Under the pieces are notes generated by a model. That model had not been told where the DNA came from. It was given only the letters and a program-made list of their open reading frames with translations, and searched no databases. The position numbers were made by a program, and so were the translations under genes. A stretch of 58,679 bases of DNA from Planktothrix sp. PCC 11201 (lineage in GTDB: Bacteria > Cyanobacteriota > Cyanobacteriia > Cyanobacteriales > Microcoleaceae), in contig NZ_LT797706.1 of the NCBI RefSeq assembly GCF_900009135.1, forward strand, positions 44,081 through 102,759, given 5' to 3'. The first letter of the stretch is position 1, and every line of letters starts with the position of its first letter. Below, piece after piece: positions 54,075 through 58,679 of this stretch.

Positions 54075-54509
54075 ATGGATGCTGTGATTGCAGATGAAAG
54101 ATTAAAAATCGGTGATGTCGCTCAACAAAGTGGCTTGTCGGTGAAAACCGTTCGCTATTATGAAGAAATTGGCTTGCTGGCGCCAACGGTTGAACGGTCA
54201 GACTCTGGATATCGACTGTTTGCTCCGTCGGTGATTAATCGTTTGGGTTTTGTTAGACGTGCTCAAGCTTTGGGTTTGAGTTTAAATGAAATTAGAGATA
54301 TTTTAAAGGTTAGCGATCGCGGGGAACTTCCCTGTGAGGAGGTTAAACAACATTTGGCACTTAAAGTTGAGGAGATTAATCACCAAATCACAGCCTTGGA
54401 AATCTTAAAAGACGAGTTGCAACAGTTACTCAGCCACTGGCAAGATCATCCTTCATCCGTTCAGGTGAACACAACAATCTGCCCCAATATTCAGGGAGAA
54501 TCCCCTTAA
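54075..54509 (+). CDS. MerR-family transcriptional regulator (metal-responsive type)
   Basis: 144 residues from ATG 54075. An N-terminal winged helix-turn-helix (about 9-27, LKIGDVAQQSGLSVKTVRYYEEIGLLAP) is followed by SGYRLFAPSVINRLGFVRRAQALGLSLNEIRDIL and a dimerisation coiled coil (about 95-122). Cys87 in GELPCEEV and Cys136 in TTICPNI lie where metal-sensing MerR proteins place their metal-binding cysteines. It may control a metal pump elsewhere. No target operator is visible beside it. Confidence 0.88.
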   Translation: MDAVIADERLKIGDVAQQSGLSVKTVRYYEEIGLLAPTVERSDSGYRLFAPSVINRLGFVRRAQALGLSLNEIRDILKVSDRGELPCEEVKQHLALKVEEINHQITALEILKDELQQLLSHWQDHPSSVQVNTTICPNIQGESP

Positions 54510-54680
54510 AAAAATCGGGAAGGAATCCGATTGATCCTTCCCGTTGCTTTGTTGATTCAGTTTATTTCTCAGGGTTTGCCGTTGTTTTTTTAGTTGTCGC
54601 GCCCTGGCAGAACCGCCTTTTCCTTTCGTATTTCTCCCTTGAGAGCGGGGAGATTCCCAACTTTTCAGGTACTGCGCCAT
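54453..54680 (-). CDS. small basic protein, doubtful
   Basis: From ATG 54680: MAQYLKSWESPRSQGRNTKG, then KGGSARARQLKKQRQTLRNKLNQ, a very basic text that looks coding. The frame then continues over a terminator hairpin into the MerR gene's 3' end (SDSFPIFLRGFSLN), where the residues look unlike a real protein end. The true gene may be shorter or broken. The function is unknown. Confidence 0.35.
   Translation of the reverse strand: MAQYLKSWESPRSQGRNTKGKGGSARARQLKKQRQTLRNKLNQQSNGKDQSDSFPIFLRGFSLNIGADCCVHLNG
54508..54543 (-). terminator. minus-strand hairpin terminator
   Basis: CGGGAAGGA (54516-54524) and TCCTTCCCG (54535-54543) form a perfect 9-bp stem with a 10-base loop. Read on the minus strand it is followed by ATTTTTTTAA. 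It lies immediately after the MerR stop, so it ends a minus-strand transcript, and may also end the MerR transcript weakly. Confidence 0.75.
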
Positions 54681-55063
54681 TTTCTTTTGTTTTTTCCACA
54701 CTACCCCAACATTCTACACTAATTTTTAGCTCTGTGTCAAGTCAAATAGCTGATTACTTCTGCCGCCATTCTTAACTCTTAGATATTATTAAAAAAAATC
54801 TTAAATATTATTAAAAAAAAATGAATATTTGGACTAATTAGAGTAATAATCTATACAGCAAAGGATTGCATAGATTAAAAATTCTAATCTTAAAAGTTCA
54901 CTGGGAACTTTTTTAAAAAATTTATTAAGGCTACACTACAGATCAAATAAAGAAACGACTTTAGATGCAAGATATTTAGCAAAGTCTCATAACAACTAGA
55001 AAATTTCAAGTTGTTAATTTCAACCCCCTGGCTCGAATGTGACCTTATATAAAGGACTTTTCT
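54681..55063. other. AT-rich intergenic region
   Basis: About 380 bp, very AT-rich around 54780-54860 with repeated TATTAAAAAAA, and no supported gene. It should contain promoters for the SGNH hydrolase gene and for the minus-strand basic ORF. Confidence 0.4.
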
Positions 55064-55744
55064 ATGCGAACCCTTTCTACTCAATATTTATCCCATTCTC
55101 CCGGGCATTATCTTTCCCCTGATGCTTCTCCCATGGGAATCGTAGCCCTCGGAGATAGTTTGATTTATGGTTTTGGTGATCCGGTTGGTGGCGGCTGGGT
55201 CGAACGTTTACGTCGTCAATGGATGTCCACGGGAAATACAGGTCATGCCCTTTATAATTTAGGAATGCGAGGCAACGGTGTGGCCCAGGTTTCACAACGA
55301 CTGGAAAAAGAATGGAGTCACCGCGGACATCCACAAAATCGCCGACCGGAATTAATGATTCTTTCGGTGGGTCTGAATGATTCTCCCCGTTTAGGACGCC
55401 CTAACGGAAGGGGTTTTACAGAATTTGAACAGTGGAAAACCCAAGTGGCGCACTTATTAGATCAGGCGGTCAATCTCTGTCCCGTCGTATTTATCGGAAT
55501 GGTACCTGTTGATGAAAGCAAAATGCCATTTCTTAACTGTTTTTATTATAATCACACTGACCAATATCGTTACAAAGAAGCTACAAAATCAGCCTGTGAA
55601 CAACGTCAAATTCCCTATCTGGATATCTTTGATCTTTGGTTAAAACGAGGAGAAAATTGGCTGCGACTAAACCTGAGTGCCGATGGTCTTCATCCCAATG
55701 TCCGAGGATATCAAGCCCTATTACATGACATCCTCAACTGGTAA
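55064..55744 (+). CDS. SGNH/GDSL-family hydrolase
   Basis: 226 residues with the four SGNH blocks: GDSL (GIVALGDSLIYGFGD, block I Ser), G in LYNLGMRGNGV, N in LSVGLNDSPR, and the C-terminal Asp-x-x-His in LSADGLHPN. It is a serine esterase or lipase type; substrate unknown. No signal peptide is visible. The gene is alone, with repeat DNA after its stop. Confidence 0.9.
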   Translation: MRTLSTQYLSHSPGHYLSPDASPMGIVALGDSLIYGFGDPVGGGWVERLRRQWMSTGNTGHALYNLGMRGNGVAQVSQRLEKEWSHRGHPQNRRPELMILSVGLNDSPRLGRPNGRGFTEFEQWKTQVAHLLDQAVNLCPVVFIGMVPVDESKMPFLNCFYYNHTDQYRYKEATKSACEQRQIPYLDIFDLWLKRGENWLRLNLSADGLHPNVRGYQALLHDILNW

Positions 55745-55808
55745 TCAGTTATCAGTCAACAGTTATCAGTTATCAGTTTAAGAGTTATCAGTTATCAGTT
55801 ATTAGTTA
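55743..55808. repeat. TCAGTTA repeat block after the SGNH gene
   Basis: Consecutive CAGTTATCAGT-type 7-mers directly after the SGNH hydrolase stop, same family as 42899-43011. Confidence 0.75.
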
Positions 55809-55832
55809 CCAGAACACCGAAACACCGGAACA

Positions 55833-55893
55833 GTAAGTAGTGAATGAGTTGGTTGGATTTGGAATTGTCCTAACTGTAATGGGTAGCGCTATA
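55833..55893. repeat. one-ended MITE-like copy
   Basis: GTAAGTAGTGAATGA on the left and CCTAACTGTAATGGGTAGCG then CTATA on the right match the 33905-34002 element in the same orientation. The left inverted end is missing. Confidence 0.65.
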
Positions 55894-55904
55894 CCACCGA
55901 TAAT

Positions 55905-56007
55905 AACTCCCAAACTGATAACTCCCAAACTGATAACTTCTAAACTGATAACTTCTAAACTGATAACTTCTAAACTGATAACTGATAACTGATAACTGAT
56001 GACTGAT
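55905..56007. repeat. 15-bp then 7-bp tandem repeat at the WD40 gene end
   Basis: Five 15-bp units (two AACTCCCAAACTGAT, three AACTTCTAAACTGAT) from 55905 to 55979, then four AACTGAT-type 7-mers. The WD40 gene's stop and last codons lie inside it. Confidence 0.85.
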
Positions 56008-58679
56008 TACAAAGATCGCGATCGCTCGTTTGGACTTTAGGATTAGTTCGGAGATAATCATGAACCCAATCACAAGCACGATCAATCAAATTATCTAAAT
56101 CCAGATTCCACATAATTAATGTACGATCCCGACTAGCAGAAACCAAAACCCGACCATCGGGACTAAAACTAATCCCCATCACACTATCCCGATGTCCTAC
56201 CAGGGTTTTCAGTAAAGTGCCGTCATCACGACTCCACAACTTCACCGTACCATCGTAACTCGCCGAAGCAATTAACTGACTATCTGGACTAAACACCACA
56301 CTGGTCACACTATCACTTGATCCCTTTAACAGCGTCTTCAGATAGTTCCCCCGATTATCCCAAAGTTTAACCGTATTGTCATAGCCAGCAGAAGCAATAA
56401 ATTGACCATCGGGACTAAAACTGATACTCAGAACATAACCCTGATCAGCCATAATCGTCTTTAACAACTTTCCCTGATCATCCCAAAGTTTAATCGTCCC
56501 ATCATCACTAGAAGTAACAATCTTCTCCCCATTCGGACTAAAGGTAACACTATTAACCCAGGAACGATGTCCGATCAGAGTGTGTAATAATTTACCCTGC
56601 CGACTCCACAATTTCACTGTTTTATCCTTACTAGCTGTAGCAATTTGTTCGGCATTGGGACTGAATGTGATACTAATAATGCTATCGTCATGACCAATCC
56701 AAGTCTGAAGCAGTTGAATAGATTCCATCGAAACCCGGTTTTTTGTTTGGGGCAAAGTCGCGTCGTGAGCCCCATTTGACAAGCCCATTAAACTGCTTCT
56801 ACTTCGCTCAGGAGAGCCTTGTCGAAGGGACAATTTTAATTTTGCTGCACCCCAAAGACTAAAATGATCAGGCAATTTAAACAAACCCCCACGGGATTTT
56901 TCTGAGCTTTCTAAATCAGAACTCAGTTTCCACAATTTCACCGTCCGGTCAAAGCCCGCCGTCGCTAAAAGTTCTCCATCGGGACTAAAACTCACCGTCG
57001 TTACCCGGTTTTGATGCCCGGCTAAGGTGGTCAATAATGCCCCTGTCCGGCTCCAAAGTTTCACCGTTGTGTCCTGACTCGCCGATGCAAACATCTCACC
57101 ATTGGGGCTAAAACTCACCCCTAAAACCCGATTTTGATGTCCCGTCAGGGTTTTGAGGGGAATTAAATCTGAACTCCAGAGTTTCACCGTTTTGTCATAA
57201 CTTGAGGAGACTAAAGTTTTGCCATCTGGGGAAAATTGAATATTCGTCACCTTATCCCCATGTCCTTGCCACTGCTTTAAGAGAGTTCCCTCCACCGTCC
57301 ATAAATAGATATTTTTATTGTCCGTAGAAGTTGCCAACAGTTTACTATCGGGAGAAAAATTCACCCCATACACATTAGAACGATCTCCTTTGAAAGTTTT
57401 TAAAAGTTGACCATGAGGAGTCCACAATTTCACCGTTTGATCTTGTCCTACCGTAGCAATTAGTTGACCATTGGGAGAATAACTCACCTTATAGACGGTT
57501 TTATTCGGATTAGCTGTATGATCCAAAGTGTGGAGTACCGTTCCATCCAGTTTTAGCAGTTTTACCGTCCCATCGGCTGCCGCGATCGCTAAAACCTGAC
57601 CATCGGGGCTAAAAGCCACCCAGGTTAAAGGAGCCGCAGCCCGATAGACCGTTCGCAATAAAGTCCCCTCTCGACTCCATAATTTTAATCGACGATCATC
57701 GGACACCGAAGCGATTAAACGGCCATCGGGCGAAAACGTCACTGCGGAAACACCCTGGCGATGGGCTTGGAGAGTAACGGTCGTGACCGGCCCTTTGATT
57801 GTCGATAAGGCTGCGACGGGCCAAAGTTTAATCGTCCCATCTTGAGAAGATGAGGCGATCATTTGACTATCGGGACTGAAACTGACACTGGTGACACTTC
57901 CTCGATGACCGATTAGGGTTCGCAGCAGTTGACCCTCGGGTGTCCACAATTTCACCGTTTTATCCACACTCCCAGAAACAATATAATTGCCGTCGGGACT
58001 AAAGGAAACATCCCAAACCACATCCTGATGTCCTTCTAAACGGTTATGTTCGGTTGTTCCATAGACCGCCTGTTGCAAGGTAGCCGCAATTCGAGTTTCT
58101 ATGGTTTTGAGTTCCGACTGCTCTTGGGTTATGGCTTTTAACCGTTGAAATTGCCGAGCCGCCCTTAAACTTTCCAGGAGAGCATCAAATTTATATTGGG
58201 AGAAAAATAGGGCGTCGGAAGCGGCCGTTAAGGTGGCTAAATCGGCAATTTGCTTTTGCCCGTCGGCCCGTCGTTGTTGATAGGTGGCTAGTTTTGTAGT
58301 AAAACCCAATAACAGGGCAACAATGATCGATACTCCTAACAATTGTTGTAACCGTTGATTACGCTGCAACAGTTGCTCCCGACTCATTTTTTTTAAAGCT
58401 GCTTCCGCCTTTGATTTTTCAGATTGGGCTTTGTGTAACCGTTGCTGAATATCGTGCTGGCGCTGTTTTTCCTGTAGTCCGTAGCGCTGTCGAATTGGCA
58501 GGACTAAATAATCATGTAAAAGTTGATATCGATCTTCAGGTTCTTCCCGTCTTCTTAATAGCAACCCTGATTCTAAAATGATATCAATAAACGCTTCTGC
58601 TTCTTCCTGATCTTGTATATTTTCTCTGAGTTGTTGACCATAAATTCCACAATCCAAATTAAACCTCCCCCTACCCTGT
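55970..58679 (-). CDS. STAND-NTPase WD40 protein, 5' end beyond the window
   Basis: At least 895 residues; the frame is still open at the window edge, so the true start lies outside. The beginning shows the end of an nSTAND-type NTPase module (FIDIILESGLLLRRREEPEDRYQLLHDYLVLPIRQRY), then a coiled coil, one membrane helix (about residues 105-125), a helical spacer, and 14 WD40 repeats (from about 215), the right number for two seven-bladed propellers. Blade 9 carries an insertion of about 75 residues (56715-56935) with repeat-derived DNA. The last ~11 residues are encoded by the tandem repeat at 55905-56007. Such proteins act as signalling platforms; the ligand is unknown. Confidence 0.9.
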   Translation of the reverse strand, partial: QGRGRFNLDCGIYGQQLRENIQDQEEAEAFIDIILESGLLLRRREEPEDRYQLLHDYLVLPIRQRYGLQEKQRQHDIQQRLHKAQSEKSKAEAALKKMSREQLLQRNQRLQQLLGVSIIVALLLGFTTKLATYQQRRADGQKQIADLATLTAASDALFFSQYKFDALLESLRAARQFQRLKAITQEQSELKTIETRIAATLQQAVYGTTEHNRLEGHQDVVWDVSFSPDGNYIVSGSVDKTVKLWTPEGQLLRTLIGHRGSVTSVSFSPDSQMIASSSQDGTIKLWPVAALSTIKGPVTTVTLQAHRQGVSAVTFSPDGRLIASVSDDRRLKLWSREGTLLRTVYRAAAPLTWVAFSPDGQVLAIAAADGTVKLLKLDGTVLHTLDHTANPNKTVYKVSYSPNGQLIATVGQDQTVKLWTPHGQLLKTFKGDRSNVYGVNFSPDSKLLATSTDNKNIYLWTVEGTLLKQWQGHGDKVTNIQFSPDGKTLVSSSYDKTVKLWSSDLIPLKTLTGHQNRVLGVSFSPNGEMFASASQDTTVKLWSRTGALLTTLAGHQNRVTTVSFSPDGELLATAGFDRTVKLWKLSSDLESSEKSRGGLFKLPDHFSLWGAAKLKLSLRQGSPERSRSSLMGLSNGAHDATLPQTKNRVSMESIQLLQTWIGHDDSIISITFSPNAEQIATASKDKTVKLWSRQGKLLHTLIGHRSWVNSVTFSPNGEKIVTSSDDGTIKLWDDQGKLLKTIMADQGYVLSISFSPDGQFIASAGYDNTVKLWDNRGNYLKTLLKGSSDSVTSVVFSPDSQLIASASYDGTVKLWSRDDGTLLKTLVGHRDSVMGISFSPDGRVLVSASRDRTLIMWNLDLDNLIDRACDWVHDYLRTNPKVQTSDRDLCNQSSVISYQLSV
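56727..56831. repeat. interspersed repeats inside WD40 blade 9
   Basis: CTTCTACTTCGCTCAGGAGA and following bases (56796-56831) form an imperfect palindrome typical of cyanobacterial repeats, and AAACCCGGTTTTTTG at about 56731-56745 is half of the 13286 palindrome. The inserts keep the reading frame. Confidence 0.65.

Noticed and set aside
55870-56085. Minus-strand ORF of repeated SYQFR residues
   Set aside because: It is the tandem repeat read in another frame and overlaps the end of the WD40 gene.

Overview
The window is a stretch of cyanobacterial chromosome, most likely from a filamentous non-heterocystous (Oscillatoriales, Planktothrix-like) genome. Evidence: chlL and chlN of light-independent protochlorophyllide reductase, two high-light-inducible proteins, many cyanobacteria-only families (DUF760, DUF928, DUF1361, DUF1818, DUF3386, DUF3611, DUF5331), GCGATCGC (HIP1) octamers scattered through genes, moderate-to-low GC, and a heavy load of short interspersed repeats. 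The genus is an inference; no marker was compared.

Layout. 1-4934 (minus strand): a two-copy-domain hypothetical protein, pyrG, then the LPS-export set lptA-lptB-lptF. 4935-7955: a repeat-rich segment with an IS701-type element (5556-7015) that abuts a truncated gene on its left and a RelE/HigB-type toxin-antitoxin pair on its right. 8087-14085: transglutaminase-like protein, DUF928 protein, a two-partner-secretion outer-membrane translocator, a frameshifted HicB and a secreted protein with a decayed downstream extension. 14333-15850: an HTH plus STAND-NTPase gene preceded by seven GTCGG pentamers, mostly spaced 10 bp, ending at its likely promoter. 16421-20845: chlL, a DUF5331 gene with a young 42-bp tandem repeat, chlN and an intact hicBA pair. 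21688-27168: a metal-homeostasis cluster (sensor kinase, copper-type P1B-ATPase, cupredoxin-like protein, F510_1955-type lipoprotein).

27458-33807: tRNA-Pro(GGG), DUF1818, rpoZ, LysM/M23 peptidase, HtrA-type protease, DUF760, scpB, a small Cys-rich protein and an M28 peptidase. 34220-39101: a very large Ser/Thr kinase-AAA-GAF-histidine kinase gene whose 3' end has collapsed by internal deletions, leaving ordered remnants. 39119-47750: htpX, DUF1361, leucine-rich-repeat protein, GH25 lysozyme with a three-fold C-terminal repeat, class III nucleotide cyclase, cysteine desulfurase, DUF3386 and an Nfu-type Fe-S scaffold. 47853-51867: a five-domain response regulator followed by a PAS histidine kinase, probably one phosphorelay. 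52013-54509: a small membrane protein, two HLIPs flanking a DUF3611 gene, and a MerR regulator. 55064-58679: an SGNH hydrolase and the 3' part of a STAND-WD40 gene (14 blades) that runs off the right edge.

Themes: (i) signalling is over-represented (two STAND NTPases, three kinases, a cyclase, a five-domain regulator); (ii) toxin-antitoxin loci occur in three states (one HigBA-like, one dead HicB, one live HicBA); (iii) at least four families of short repeats populate intergenic DNA, and two of them have entered the STAND-WD40 coding sequence. The best candidates for something undescribed are the helically spaced GTCGG array with its HTH-STAND gene, the expanding DUF5331 repeat between chlL and chlN, and the GH25 protein's C-terminal repeat module.
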